A stretch of 61,427 nt of DNA from Geitlerinema sp. S16 (GCA_011390275.1 JAABST010000025.1:1-61427); one strand, 5' to 3'. Positions 1 through 8,875 are shown, counted from the stretch's first letter. A program made the numbers and translations. The notes: generated by a model not told the origin, from the letters alone.

Positions 1-1496
1 AAACCCTTAATGGCCATTCTTCTCCTGTTCTTAGCGTAAATTTTAGCCCCGATGGTCAGACAATTGTATCTGCTTCCGAGGACAATACTGTCAAGCTCTG
101 GAATGCTTCTACCGGAGAGGAGATCCAAACCCTTAATGGCCATTCTTCTCCTGTTCTTAACGTAAATTTTAGCCCCGATGGTCAGACAATTGTATCTGCT
201 TCCTTGGATGAAAAAATTAAGCTATGGGATGCTTCTACCGGAGAGGAGATCCAAACCCTTAATGGCCATTCTTCTCCTGTTCTTAGCGTAAATTTTAGCC
301 CCGATGGTCAGACAATTGTATCTGCTTCCTTGGATGAAAAAATTAAGCTATGGGATGCTTCTACTGGGGAGGAAATCCAAACCTTCGATGGTCATTCCAG
401 TTTTGTCTTTAGCGCGAATTTCAGTCCCGATGGTAAGACAATAGTATCCGCTTCATTTGATGGAACAGTCAAGCTCTGGTACGTAGATACTATAGAGGAG
501 ATGCAAACTCTTAATGGCCATTCTGACTGGGTTAGGAGTACGAATTTTAGCCCTGATGGTCAGACAATCGTTTCGGCTTCAAAGGATAAAACTATTAGAC
601 TTTGGAATGTTAATACTGAAGAGGAAATACAGATTCTGAATACTCATAGTAGTGATGTTTGCAATGCTAATTTTAGTCCTGACAGTCAGAGACTTATCTC
701 TACTTCTTTTGACGGAACAGCTAAACTCTGGAATATTAAAACAGGAGAAGAACTACACACCCTGAATGGTCATTCTAACTGGGTGAATGACGCGAACTTT
801 AATCCACAAGGCGATCTTATAGTTTCCGCTTCTTCTGATAATACACTTAAGCTCTGGAATGCGATAACGGGAGAGGAGCTAAAAACTCTAAATGGTCATC
901 TTTCTCCTGCTTTTAGCGTGAATTTCAGCCCTGATGGACAGACAATTATTTCGACTTCAAAGGATAAAACGATCAGGCTCTGGGATGTAAATACTGGGGG
1001 GCAATTACAAACTCTAAGTGGTCATTCTAGTTTTGTTTTTAGCGCAAACTTCAGCCCCGATGGCAAGACAATCGTATCTGCTTCTGGAGACAATACTATC
1101 AAGCTCTGGAATGTGGCTATGGGAGAGGAATTTAAAACTCTAAACGGCCATTCTAAATCTGTGCTTGACACAAGTTTTAGCCCGGATGCTCAGAAGATTG
1201 TCTCAGCCTCTTCTGACAATACTATTAGGCTCTGGGATGTCAATACTGGAGAAGAGTTGAAAACTTTTGATGGTCATTCCGACAGAGTGTACAGTGCGAA
1301 TTTTAGCCCGGATGGAAGGATGATCGTTTCCGCCTCCGCTGACAACACCGTCAAGCTCTGGAAAGTCGAAACCCTCGATGAGCTAATCGATCGCGCCTGC
1401 GATCGGCTCACCCCCTGGCTCAACAACCCCAACGGCGGCGCAACCGACGAACAACGAGCCGTCTGCGACCTGCCGCCCCGCACCCCTACAAACTAG
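1..1496 (+). CDS. WD40 repeat protein, C-terminal part (5' end outside window)
   Basis: The frame is open from the window edge (first full codon at base 3), so the gene is truncated on the left; an internal ATG at 204 is not the real start. Eleven WD40 blades of 42 residues are visible, each with a GH dipeptide, a SPDG turn, the motif TIVSAS and a closing KLW or RLW. They would form at least one beta-propeller, a protein-interaction scaffold. The tail after the last blade (DELIDRACDRLTPWL, then a VC pair) resembles the short C-terminal tail of cyanobacterial WD40 proteins that carry NACHT, kinase or caspase-like effector domains at the N-terminus; that part is not visible here, so the effector is unknown. 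The first three blades are almost identical at DNA level. The 3' end overlaps the convergent DUF2442 gene by 11 bases. Confidence 0.9.
   Translation, partial: TLNGHSSPVLSVNFSPDGQTIVSASEDNTVKLWNASTGEEIQTLNGHSSPVLNVNFSPDGQTIVSASLDEKIKLWDASTGEEIQTLNGHSSPVLSVNFSPDGQTIVSASLDEKIKLWDASTGEEIQTFDGHSSFVFSANFSPDGKTIVSASFDGTVKLWYVDTIEEMQTLNGHSDWVRSTNFSPDGQTIVSASKDKTIRLWNVNTEEEIQILNTHSSDVCNANFSPDSQRLISTSFDGTAKLWNIKTGEELHTLNGHSNWVNDANFNPQGDLIVSASSDNTLKLWNAITGEELKTLNGHLSPAFSVNFSPDGQTIISTSKDKTIRLWDVNTGGQLQTLSGHSSFVFSANFSPDGKTIVSASGDNTIKLWNVAMGEEFKTLNGHSKSVLDTSFSPDAQKIVSASSDNTIRLWDVNTGEELKTFDGHSDRVYSANFSPDGRMIVSASADNTVKLWKVETLDELIDRACDRLTPWLNNPNGGATDEQRAVCDLPPRTPTN
3..380 (+). repeat. Near-identical 126-bp tandem repeats inside the WD40 gene
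   Basis: Three consecutive 126-bp units encode blades 1-3. Units 2 and 3 match almost base for base and differ from unit 1 only in a few codons (e.g. GAGGACAATACT against TTGGATGAAAAA). Later blades are far more diverged, which points to recent duplication or gene conversion of these units. Confidence 0.9.
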
Positions 1497-1836
1497 CCCA
1501 CAACCCCGCCATCCAAGCCTCCGACCCAAACCGCCCCGCCAACAACCCCGCCACACTCAAATCCGCATCCAACCCCTCCCAATGCAGCCCATCCCCCGCA
1601 GGCGTCACCTCCACCTCCGCCAACTCCGCCGCACTTCCCCCCGAAATCCCCTGCGCGATCCGCACCGGAAACGAAAACACCGCCCCGCTGCGTAATCCCA
1701 CCACAATCCGCTGCCCCGCCGCGTCATACTCCGCCGACACCGCACGCGGCTCCATAAGAGCGTTCAACTCCGCTGCCCGCCGCGCTCGCTCTAGCTGCGC
1801 CTCGAAATCACGATCGTCAATGTTTCGCTCAGTCAT
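1486..1836 (-). CDS. DUF2442 family protein
   Basis: A 116-residue protein. After a charged helix (residues 1-30) it has the DUF2442 core: a strand with RIVVGLRSGAVFSFP, then AQGISGGSAAELAEVEV, GLHWEGLDADLSVAGLLAG and FGSEAWM. DUF2442 proteins are small, of unknown function, and are usually encoded directly after a DUF4160 gene, a pairing with toxin-antitoxin-like features. The start at 1836 is chosen because GGAGGGAG lies just upstream; a longer frame from 1884 would run through the remnant of the upstream partner. The start codon overlaps the stop of that remnant, so translation was once coupled. Function is unknown. Confidence 0.8.
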   Translation of the reverse strand: MTERNIDDRDFEAQLERARRAAELNALMEPRAVSAEYDAAGQRIVVGLRSGAVFSFPVRIAQGISGGSAAELAEVEVTPAGDGLHWEGLDADLSVAGLLAGRFGSEAWMAGLWASL

Positions 1837-1903
1837 AAAACTCCCTCCATTTGTCCAACAAATACGCCTGATGCTCAAAAACAAACTTTAACGCCTGTTT
1901 CAC
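1829..1903 (-). pseudogene. C-terminal remnant of a DUF4160-type gene
   Basis: Directly upstream of, and overlapping, the DUF2442 start is a 24-codon frame ending in KFVFEHQAYLLDKWREFYD before TGA. That ending (helix, then LLDKW.EFY) is typical of the C-terminus of DUF4160 proteins. An in-frame TAA lies two codons before the first GTG (1901-1903) and no coding continues upstream, so only the tail survives. Confidence 0.55.
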
Positions 1904-1928
1904 AGTCCTTTATCAGGAGCCCAAAGAA

Positions 1929-1959
1929 AAAACTCACCCCTAACCTGGGAGTGAGTTTT
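1929..1959 (-). terminator. Hairpin terminator, probably for the trefoil/LTD gene
   Basis: Arms AAAACTCAC (1929-1937) and GTGAGTTTT (1951-1959), with CCC/GGG able to extend the stem. T/A-rich flanks allow termination on either strand. It lies about 100 bases beyond the stop of the minus-strand gene ending at 2060. Confidence 0.6.
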
Positions 1960-2059
1960 AGAGTGAAAAGAAATCCAGCATAACGAGGATTTCTGATCCT
2001 AATATAGTGTTGATCTATTCAACATCTATAAACTCGGGTCGATTAGAACTTTAGGCATT

Positions 2060-2812
2060 CTACTCTGCATCATAAGTCCAGGAAGATACAACTTTTCCTG
2101 TTGCATCTAACAACTGACCTTCATCACCCTGATCATTCCAAATCGCTGTCGAGCTTCCAAAGGAAAATCCACCAGTTTCAGGATGAACTTCATTGGTGTA
2201 AACACGAAGATTCTGACCAGCAGCAATAGTCGTACCATCCGGGAAGGTAAAGACCTGCTTCTTCTGTGATCCTCCTGACGCTGATTTTACTTGCCAGCCC
2301 GATAAATCAACCGACACAGACCCATTATTGGTAATCTGGACATACTCGTCCGATTGAGACCGTTTGACTTTGCCGTGATGGACTAATTCCGTGATTTCGA
2401 CCCCGCCAGGAGGCTCCGGGAGGGAAATAATCTCGATCGTCCATTCATTGCCCACACCCGTATGCCAGCTCGTGACACCTTGAGCGGAATCAGGACGGTG
2501 CAGATAGTCGCCTTTCCACGACTTGAGCTGAATTTTGCCGCCGTCGATCGCCTCAGCCGTCCACGTATTGCCGATACCCGTATTCCAGCTCGTGACGCCT
2601 TGCGCAGAATCGGGACGGTGCAGATAGTCGCCCTTCCACGATTTGAGCTGGATTTTACCATCATCGATCGCTTCTACTGTCCACTCATTCCCGATCCCTG
2701 TGTGCCAGCTCGTAACACCTTGATCTGAGTCGGGACGGTGCAGATAGTCACCTTTCCACGACTTAAGTCTGATCTTACTACCACCCACCAATACTTCTGT
2801 TGAGTTTGGCAT
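2060..2812 (-). CDS. Triple beta-trefoil-like repeat protein with C-terminal lamin-tail domain
   Basis: A 250-residue protein with two parts. Residues 13-132 are three nearly identical 40-residue repeats of the type KIQLKSWKGDYLHRPDS, then QGVTSW.TG.GN.WT.E. Three repeats of this length with a repeated aromatic/Gly pattern suggest a beta-trefoil (fascin- or lectin-like) fold. Residues 139-250 form a lamin-tail domain (LTD): VEITELVHHG, EYVQITNNG, VDLSGWQVKS, FTFPDGTTIAAGQNLRVYT and a final strand. LTDs are Ig-like and often sit in secreted nucleases or surface proteins. No signal peptide is visible, so the cellular location is unclear. The gene stands alone with AT-rich DNA upstream. A role in carbohydrate or surface binding is inference only. 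Confidence 0.75.
   Translation of the reverse strand: MPNSTEVLVGGSKIRLKSWKGDYLHRPDSDQGVTSWHTGIGNEWTVEAIDDGKIQLKSWKGDYLHRPDSAQGVTSWNTGIGNTWTAEAIDGGKIQLKSWKGDYLHRPDSAQGVTSWHTGVGNEWTIEIISLPEPPGGVEITELVHHGKVKRSQSDEYVQITNNGSVSVDLSGWQVKSASGGSQKKQVFTFPDGTTIAAGQNLRVYTNEVHPETGGFSFGSSTAIWNDQGDEGQLLDATGKVVSSWTYDAE
2417..2776 (-). repeat. Three 120-bp tandem repeats coding the trefoil units
   Basis: The 120-bp unit recurs three times with high DNA identity; the segment around GACGGTGCAGATAGTC is common to all copies (starting near 2491, 2611 and 2731). Confidence 0.9.
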
Positions 2813-3190
2813 TTTAGAAGCGCCTTCCTAATACTTGTTAAAGTAAACACAGATAAGAATAGTTGTGATCTCCTTAGAAATATAATATTCAAGAAAAATA
2901 AAATAATCTGCAACAAAAATTCAATTCCGTATTATTTTTTTACATTCTATGGTGCTATGACTCACTATGAATTTTTCTAATTCTTTGGTTAATCCCACTG
3001 GGTGCATAGGAGACAAACTCGATCGCTTTTAGCCAAGACGCGATCGAAACCAGCCAAGAAACCGCCCCCGCCCAAAATTAAACAACAATTATCGACGACA
3101 CCGAACACAGCCAACGCGACGATCGCCCATAATAGATCCGCTCATTGATCAATCTCTCTTTACGGATTCCCTTACAGAATCAGACTCATT
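2813..3190. other. Gene-free spacer between divergent genes
   Basis: About 380 bases. The part next to the trefoil gene (2820-2950) is strongly AT-rich; the part next to the small membrane protein gene is of average composition with HIP1-like GCGATCG motifs. It must hold two divergent promoters, but no clear -35/-10 pair was identified. Confidence 0.6.
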
Positions 3191-3454
3191 ATGGATCGGC
3201 TCATTAAATGGCTTAACCTGTTCCTCGTCGCGGACGTATTTCTCGTGATCGGCGCGGTCATCTGGCTCGCGATCGCCGTCGTCGGCCACGAAGCAAAACT
3301 CAACCTCGGCCTAGACCTGTGGTACACCCTCTGGGAACCGCTATTCACCCCCGCGATCGGGATTTTGATGGCGGGAGCATTAGTCAGCGGCGCGATCGGC
3401 TGGGTGCGTAACAAGCTCGACGAACGAGCGGCGCGATCGTCCGAGGATTTTTAG
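3191..3454 (+). CDS. Small two-helix membrane protein
   Basis: An 87-residue protein with two hydrophobic segments, residues 9-30 (LNLFLVADVFLVIGAVIWLA) and about 49-69 (FTPAIGILMAGALVSGAIGW), and a short charged C-terminus (RNKLDERAARSSEDF). The ATG at 3191 fits the first helix directly. Similar small membrane proteins are conserved among cyanobacteria without known function. It is convergent with prfB, only 27 bases away. Confidence 0.7.
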   Translation: MDRLIKWLNLFLVADVFLVIGAVIWLAIAVVGHEAKLNLGLDLWYTLWEPLFTPAIGILMAGALVSGAIGWVRNKLDERAARSSEDF

Positions 3455-3481
3455 GCGCGTTGGTTGAGCGAACGAACCGAT

Positions 3482-4604
3482 CTAAGGCGTGGCGGCATCA
3501 TTCGCATTGGACAAACGTAAATACGCCTGGATGAACGGATCGAGATCGCCATCCATCACGTTGTCGATCGCGTTGGTTTCCACCTCCGTCCGCAGATCTT
3601 TCACCATCTGATACGGATGAAACACATAGTTACGGATCTGGTTACCCCAAGCCGCTTCGACAATATCACCGCGAATTTCTGCGACTTCCTGCAAGCGTTG
3701 CTCCTGGGCAATCACCAGTAGCTTCGCCTTGAGTAAGGTCATCGCTTTTTCCTTGTTTTGCAGTTGCGATCGCTCCTCCGTACAGCGCACCGCCAACCCC
3801 GAGGGCAGATGAGTGATCCGCACCGCCGTTTCCACCTTGTTGACATTCTGGCCGCCCTTGCCGCCCGCCCGTGAGGTCGAGATATCGAGATCTTTATCGG
3901 GAATATCGAGCGTCACATCCGACGACAAAATCGGCATCACCTCCACGCCCGCAAAGCTGGTCTGGCGCTTGTCATTGGCATTAAATGGCGAGATGCGAAC
4001 CAGGCGATGCGTCCCCTTTTCGCCGCGCAGATAGCCATAGGCATAGCGCCCCTCGATTTCCAGCGTCACGGACTTGATCCCCGCCTCTTCACCCGCTGAT
4101 AATTCCGCCGTTTTGACGCTGTATCCTTGCTTTTCGCACCAGCGCGTATACATCCGCAACAGCATTTCCGCCCAGTCCTGCGCGTCCGTGCCACCGGCTC
4201 CAGCGTTAATCGTCAGCACTGCGCCGCCTTTGTCGTATTCGCCTGAAAGTAATTGCTGCAAATCCCAGAGAGACAGCTCTTGATCAAGCTGGGTGACATT
4301 GGCGATCGCCTCGTCAAATAAGGCCGCATCGTCTTCGAGGGCAAGCAATTCTAAAACCGCTTGGGTGTCGTCGAGGCAGGTTTGCCAGCGATCGAGCTGT
4401 TCGAGGCTGGATTTACAGTCATTGAGATCCTGTAGCGCCGCTTGAGCGCTGGTTTGGTCGTCCCAAAATTCGGGCTGGGCAGCGAGCTGTTCGAGGTCAG
4501 CGATGCGAGCATTTAAGGCTGGTGGGTCAAAGATACTCCTGAGTTTTACCCAGGCGATCGGAGAGCTGTTCGACTTCGCGTTTAATGTCGGAAACGTCAA
4601 TCAT
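3482..4604 (-). CDS. prfB: Peptide chain release factor 2, with programmed +1 frameshift
   Basis: RF2 recognises UAA/UGA and triggers peptide release. The true start is ATG at 4604-4602; this first frame gives 25 residues (MIDVSDIKREVEQLSDRLGK, then TQEYL) and ends at an in-frame TGA (4529-4527). A +1 shift at CTT-TGA-C joins it to the main frame at GAC (4528), giving a product of 373 residues. In product numbering the tripeptide SPF, which reads the second and third stop-codon bases, lies at 205-207, and the catalytic GGQ loop (GGKGGQNVNK) at 250-252. Both positions match E. coli RF2. Reading the main frame alone (from 4600) gives a false N-terminus. The gene lies 40 bases downstream of modA on the same strand. 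Confidence 0.97.
4526..4540 (-). promoter_or_regulatory. Programmed ribosomal frameshift site of prfB
   Basis: On the minus strand the site reads CAGGAG TAT CTT TGA C. The internal Shine-Dalgarno-like AGGAG sits three bases before the slippery CTT and the poorly terminated TGA-C follows, the same spacing as the known bacterial prfB autoregulatory site. Low RF2 favours the shift and so restores RF2. Confidence 0.95.
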
Positions 4605-4643
4605 AGGTGGATTTCGAGAGTTTGCTAGAGATTAATCTGACCT

Positions 4644-5504
4644 CTAGCCTACGATACTTAATCGCTGCGAGGACAACGGGACGGCACAGTTCGGGGTGGT
4701 GTCACCGGGGCGAAATCCCCGATCGCGGAAGATTGCGCGGGCGGTGTCTTGCTGAAGGAAGGTTAAAAAGGCGCGAGCGGTGTCGCGTTCGGTGGATCGG
4801 GCGATCGCCGCGCCACTGTAGACGATCGGCGGTGTCCAGTCAGTCGGGATGCGATCGACGATCACCGTGTCAGGCGCGATCGCCGCGTCGGTTTCGTAGA
4901 CGATCGCCGCATCCACCTCGCCGCGCTCGACATAGGCCAACACTTGCCGCACATGCTCCCCGAAAACTAGCTTATTCGCGGTTTTGAGCGTGTCGTAGAT
5001 CTGGGCGTGTTCCAGCGCGGCGCGGGCGTAGCGTCCGGCGGGAACGGTGTCGGGATTGCCGATCGCGATGCGGTCAACGCGAGTCAGATCGGTCAATTTC
5101 TGAACGCGAAAGGGTGAATTTTTCGGCACGATCACCACGAGGCAGTTACGAGCGATCGTCTGTCGCGAAGCTGTGTCAATCTCGGCCTGTTCGGCGAGGG
5201 CGTCAATCGATCGCTCATCAGCGCTGAGGAACAGATCGATCGGAGCTTCGCGCTCGATTTGCCGTTGTAGCGTTCCCGACGCTGCAAACGAAAGCTGTAC
5301 CGTTGTCCCGGTTTCGCGCTCAAACTCTGCCGCGATCGCCGTGATGCTTTCCCGCAGCGATGCCGCCGCCCCGATCGTCAACACATGATCCGCTGAAAGT
5401 TGAGGATTTAACGTGGGATCAGCGGGGGAAAGAAATCGGCAGCTAACCAAACCGGAGGCGATCACGCTGGCGATCGATCCGTGAACCATCAGACGATTAA
5501 GCAT
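4644..5504 (-). CDS. modA: Molybdate-type ABC substrate-binding protein
   Basis: A 286-residue periplasmic binding protein of the ModA/WtpA type. The N-terminus has a hydrophobic stretch ending GLVSC at residues 18-22, a possible lipobox. The mature part follows the ModA pattern: LTIGAAASLRESI, FAASGTLQRQIE, APIDLFLSAD, then FGEHVRQVLAYVERGEVDAA and a closing AFLTFLQQDTARAIF. It should bind molybdate or tungstate and deliver it to a ModBC complex. No modB or modC lies in the window, so partners must be elsewhere. xseB lies about 60 bases upstream and prfB follows, all on the minus strand; co-transcription is possible but not shown. Confidence 0.88.
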   Translation of the reverse strand: MLNRLMVHGSIASVIASGLVSCRFLSPADPTLNPQLSADHVLTIGAAASLRESITAIAAEFERETGTTVQLSFAASGTLQRQIEREAPIDLFLSADERSIDALAEQAEIDTASRQTIARNCLVVIVPKNSPFRVQKLTDLTRVDRIAIGNPDTVPAGRYARAALEHAQIYDTLKTANKLVFGEHVRQVLAYVERGEVDAAIVYETDAAIAPDTVIVDRIPTDWTPPIVYSGAAIARSTERDTARAFLTFLQQDTARAIFRDRGFRPGDTTPNCAVPLSSQRLSIVG

Positions 5505-5564
5505 GAATTATGGGAGTGAGTTGAGCGGGTCAAACGAGTTAAAACAGATCGAAAAGATGGAACG

Positions 5565-5795
5565 TCACGCACGATCGGGCGTTGATTCCAGGGTCTCGAT
5601 CGCCAAATCAAGCTGCTGCTGTTTTTCCGCTAAAAACTGCTCGCACTGCTGCAAATCCTGGCTCGCGGTATCGAAGCGATCGAACACATCCGCCAAGTCC
5701 AGATCCCCCGCTTCGATTTGCTTCACCAGCGTTTCGACCCGCGCGATCGCCGTTTCGTAACTCCAGTCGCGATCGGCCTGAGATGATGTCGCCAT
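5565..5795 (-). CDS. xseB: Exodeoxyribonuclease VII small subunit
   Basis: A 76-residue all-helical protein, the usual length for XseB. It has the typical pattern SYETAIARVETLVKQIEAGD followed by a heptad-rich helix (DVFDRFDTASQDLQQCEQFL). With XseA it forms exonuclease VII, which degrades single-stranded DNA and takes part in repair. xseA, often adjacent, is not on either side here. The next gene upstream is the divergent tpiA. Confidence 0.88.
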   Translation of the reverse strand: MATSSQADRDWSYETAIARVETLVKQIEAGDLDLADVFDRFDTASQDLQQCEQFLAEKQQQLDLAIETLESTPDRA

Positions 5796-6137
5796 AATGT
5801 CTTTAACTCCTCACTAGAACTCAAATCGACGGCTTAAATAACGATTGTAATCAGGATCAAATCTTCACCCTAAATTTCTCCCAAGCTGAACGAGGGACTT
5901 CAGGAAGTCAAGATTTGCTCACCCATCACAAAACGTACAATTTTCAGTATTGCACGATTAAAGTATCGATCAACCCGTTTTTGTGACTTTACCAACTCAC
6001 GGCACAGGGGAGGATATCGAAAATTAAGTCCCGTAACGCTTGTCGGCGATCGGCGCGAAAGCCAACCGGCAAGGCGTAAACTAGAGAGTCACAAACGAGC
6101 TGTTGTTGTTGTTTTTGGGAGTTAGACGCAAGCGTCC
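5796..6137. other. Spacer between divergent xseB and tpiA
   Basis: About 340 bases without a gene. A possible stem CTTGTCGG (6039-6046) / CCGGCAAG lies in the presumed tpiA leader. No promoter could be assigned with confidence. Confidence 0.5.
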
Positions 6138-6863
6138 GTGCGAAAAATCGTTTTAGCTGGTAACTGGAAAATGAATAAAACCCAGGCCGAAGCCCTGGAG
6201 TTTTTGACCGACTTTTTCCCCCACATCACCGAAACTGCCGACGATCGGGAAGTCGTGCTCTGTGTGCCGTTCACGGTGCTGAACATGCTCTCGAAAAGTC
6301 TGCATGGTAGCCGGGTGCAACTCGGAGCGCAAAACGTCCACTGGGCGGAGAATGGCGCGTTCACGGGTGAAATCTCAGGATCGATGCTGTCCGAAATTGG
6401 TGTGCGGTACGTCGTCGTCGGCCACAGCGAGCGTCGTCAATTTTTTGGCGAAACCGACGAGACCGTTAATCAGCGGTTGTTGGCCGCCCAAGCTCACGGG
6501 TTAACGCCGATTCTCTGCGTGGGCGAAACCAAAGCACAGCGCGATGCGGGCGAAACCGAAGCGCTGATTTTTTCGCAGCTTGAGGCCGGTTTGGTGGGTG
6601 TGGATCAGTCGAGTTTGGTGATTGCTTATGAGCCGATCTGGGCGATCGGGACGGGCGATACTTGTGCGTCGGATGAGGCGAATCGGGTGATTGGTTTGAT
6701 TCGATCGAAACTCACGAACAAAGATGTTTCGATTCAGTACGGCGGTTCGGTTAATCCGAAAAATGTCGATGAAATCATGGCGCAGTCGGAAATCGATGGC
6801 GCTCTGGTCGGTGGCGCGAGCCTGACGGCGGATAGCTTCGCGCGTATCGTGAATTATCAATAA
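6138..6863 (+). CDS. tpiA: Triose-phosphate isomerase
   Basis: A 241-residue TIM barrel enzyme interconverting dihydroxyacetone phosphate and glyceraldehyde-3-phosphate in glycolysis and the Calvin cycle. Key motifs are in order: GNWKMN (catalytic Lys), VVVGHSERR (catalytic His), [11 protein letters not shown] (catalytic Glu), and the phosphate-binding QYGGSV and GALVGGASL. The start is GTG at 6138, which places [13 protein letters not shown] at the usual distance from the N-terminus. A convergent terminator separates it from accC. Confidence 0.97.
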   Translation: MRKIVLAGNWKMNKTQAEALEFLTDFFPHITETADDREVVLCVPFTVLNMLSKSLHGSRVQLGAQNVHWAENGAFTGEISGSMLSEIGVRYVVVGHSERRQFFGETDETVNQRLLAAQAHGLTPILCVGETKAQRDAGETEALIFSQLEAGLVGVDQSSLVIAYEPIWAIGTGDTCASDEANRVIGLIRSKLTNKDVSIQYGGSVNPKNVDEIMAQSEIDGALVGGASLTADSFARIVNYQ

Positions 6864-6904
6864 ATTCAGTCCATCTTGACTGATCAACCCCAACGATTTT
6901 CCGT

Positions 6905-6962
6905 AAAAAAAACTCCTCTAAGTCTTGAACTGTCATCAGAACGAGAATTTGAGGAGTTTTTT
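6905..6962. terminator. Bidirectional terminator between tpiA and accC
   Basis: Arms AAAAAACTCCTC (6907-6918) and GAGGAGTTTTTT (6951-6962) pair over 12 bases around a 32-nt loop. The A and T tracts allow termination on both strands. Confidence 0.8.
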
Positions 6963-6986
6963 AAGTCATAAGCTCAAGTGCAAGCA

Positions 6987-8339
6987 CTAACCGCGTTTTG
7001 CCAAAAACTGCTCGATAAAGTTCGTATAAACTTCGGCTCGATTAAACTCTGGCGAATCGAGGATTTGCTCGTGAAACTCGATCGTCGTCGGTAAACCCGT
7101 GATGGCACATTCCCGCAAGGCTCGCTTCATTCGCTGGATCGCCGTCGGGCGATCGTTCCCCCAGACGATCAGCTTGCCGATGAGCGAATCGTAATAGGGC
7201 GGGATTTCGTAATCGGTATAGACGTGGGAATCGACCCGCACGCCGATGCCTCCCGGCGGAAGATAGCCGCTGATGCGTCCCGGATTGGGACGAAAATTGT
7301 GCTTTGGATCTTCGGCGTTAATCCGGCACTCGATCGCGTGGCCGCGCAACACGACCTCATCTTGCGTCACGCTGAGTTTTTCGCCCTGAGCAATGCGGAT
7401 TTGCTCCTTAATCAAGTCAATCCCCGTCACCGCTTCGGTGACCGGATGCTCCACCTGAATCCGTGTGTTCATCTCCATGAAATAAAAATCACCGTTTTTA
7501 TCCACCAAAAATTCCACCGTCCCGGCTCCCACATAGCCGATCGACTTCGCCACATTCACCGCCGCCGATCCCATTTTTTGGCGTAAATCTTCCGACAAAA
7601 ACGGACTCGGCGCTTCTTCGAGCAACTTTTGGTGACGGCGCTGAATCGAACAATCCCGCTCGCCGAGGTGAACCACATTGCCGTAACTATCAGCGAAAAT
7701 CTGAAACTCGATGTGACGCGGCTGCACGATAAATTTTTCCAGGTACAGCCCCGGATTACCAAACGCGGCCTCAGCCTCACCCTGCGCCGCTGCGAATAGT
7801 TTCGGCAGATCTTCCGGCGTATGCACCAGACGCATTCCGCGTCCGCCGCCGCCTGCCGTCGCCTTGATCATCACCGGATAGCCAATCTCCGCCGCCAGCT
7901 TCAGCGCGTCGGCATCCGTCGGCAACAGCCCGTCACTCCCCGGAACCGTCGGCACGCCTGCCTGCTTCATCGTTTCCCGCGCTGTGGATTTGTCGCCCAT
8001 GGCGTCCATTGCCGCCGGGGTCGGGCCGATGAATTCGATCTGATGGTCGGCGCAGATTTCGGCAAAGCGTGAGTTTTCGGCGAGGAAGCCGTAGCCGGGA
8101 TGGATCGCCGTGGCGTTGCGGGTCAGCGCGGCTGAGATGATATTGGGAATGTTGAGGTAGCTTTTGCTGCTGGCCGGTTCGCCAATGCAGACGGCTTCGT
8201 CGGCCATCTGGACGTGTAGGGCGTTGCGATCGACGGTGGAATAGACGGCGACAGTCGCGATGCCCATTTCTTCGCAGGTGCGAAGGATACGGAGGGCGAT
8301 CTCGCCCCGGTTCGCGATCAGAATTTTAGAAAATTTCAT
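6987..8339 (-). CDS. accC: Biotin carboxylase subunit of acetyl-CoA carboxylase
   Basis: A 450-residue protein, the normal length for AccC. It carboxylates biotin on BCCP using ATP and bicarbonate, the first step of fatty acid synthesis. Seen in order: the N-terminal Rossmann-like domain ([14 protein letters not shown]), [10 protein letters not shown], the ATP-grasp glycine-rich loop [12 protein letters not shown], the catalytic stretch [16 protein letters not shown] and the C-terminal domain with ECRINAEDP. The gene is monocistronic in this window; accA, accB and accD are not nearby. Confidence 0.97.
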   Translation of the reverse strand: MKFSKILIANRGEIALRILRTCEEMGIATVAVYSTVDRNALHVQMADEAVCIGEPASSKSYLNIPNIISAALTRNATAIHPGYGFLAENSRFAEICADHQIEFIGPTPAAMDAMGDKSTARETMKQAGVPTVPGSDGLLPTDADALKLAAEIGYPVMIKATAGGGGRGMRLVHTPEDLPKLFAAAQGEAEAAFGNPGLYLEKFIVQPRHIEFQIFADSYGNVVHLGERDCSIQRRHQKLLEEAPSPFLSEDLRQKMGSAAVNVAKSIGYVGAGTVEFLVDKNGDFYFMEMNTRIQVEHPVTEAVTGIDLIKEQIRIAQGEKLSVTQDEVVLRGHAIECRINAEDPKHNFRPNPGRISGYLPPGGIGVRVDSHVYTDYEIPPYYDSLIGKLIVWGNDRPTAIQRMKRALRECAITGLPTTIEFHEQILDSPEFNRAEVYTNFIEQFLAKRG

Positions 8340-8493
8340 GTCTTATATAACGTCTCTCAAAATAAAAGTCGCTCGCAAAGCCAAGCTGCACGGCGATCAC
8401 CCTATATCTTTGGCGTCGCTGCATTACGAGCTTCAGAAAACCGAAAATTTTTTTTCTAAATTTTTCTAAAACTATGGCGACTCAGCCGCTGCT

Positions 8494-8508
8494 ATGCTAA
8501 GTTAGCAT
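8494..8508. promoter_or_regulatory. 15-bp palindrome upstream of tRNA-Leu
   Basis: ATGCTAA-G-TTAGCAT is a perfect inverted repeat 48 bases before the tRNA and overlaps a possible -10 (TATGCT, 8493-8498). It could be an operator or just promoter sequence; nothing more can be said. Confidence 0.3.
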
Positions 8509-8555
8509 GGTGCGAACAAATAAAAGCGCCTAAAACGCTGTTCGTCAAATACCAC

Positions 8556-8637
8556 GCGGATGTGGTGGAATTGGTAGACACGCACGCTTGAGGGGCGTGT
8601 GGAGCAATCCTTGCGAGTTCGAGTCTCGCTATCCGCA
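8556..8637 (+). tRNA. tRNA-Leu (anticodon GAG)
   Basis: The 82-nt gene folds as a class II tRNA. The acceptor stem GCGGATG pairs with TATCCGC (8630-8636, one G-U), followed by discriminator A. The D-loop contains TTGGTAGAC, the anticodon stem CACGC/GCGTG holds loop TTGAGGG with anticodon GAG, and a long variable arm and TTCGAGTCT T-loop follow. CCA is not encoded. It reads CUC/CUU leucine codons. Confidence 0.95.
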
Positions 8638-8652
8638 TTAGTTGGTTGATAA

Positions 8653-8706
8653 AATAATCCCTGATCGTGCCACTGAGTCCTCGCGCACGATCAGGGATTA
8701 TTTTTT
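8653..8706 (+). terminator. Strong terminator after tRNA-Leu
   Basis: A perfect 18-bp stem (8653-8670 with 8685-8702), 14-nt loop, followed by a run of T to 8706. Confidence 0.9.
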
Positions 8707-8731
8707 GTGTCGATTATGCATTGCAATCCAA

Positions 8732-8763
8732 CAGGACTTACGTAAGGGGAGTTAGAAGTCCTG
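8732..8763. repeat. Short foldback repeat, CAGGACTTACG type
   Basis: CAGGACTT (8732-8739) pairs with AAGTCCTG (8756-8763). The outer sequence CAGGACTTACG recurs at 43636, suggesting a dispersed family. Confidence 0.4.
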
Positions 8764-8875
8764 TGGGCAAAATCTGTCCATTTCGCAGCCTTGAATTGGA
8801 GTGCGCGATCGCAGAGATTGACGAAGATGTAACCTTTGACGCTAACGTAAGGCTCAATGTGAGCGATTAAATGCG

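Noticed and set aside
3..1496. CRISPR-like regular spacing of repeats
   Set aside because: The 126-bp period is the WD40 blade length and stays in frame; no spacer structure exists. No CRISPR array was seen elsewhere.
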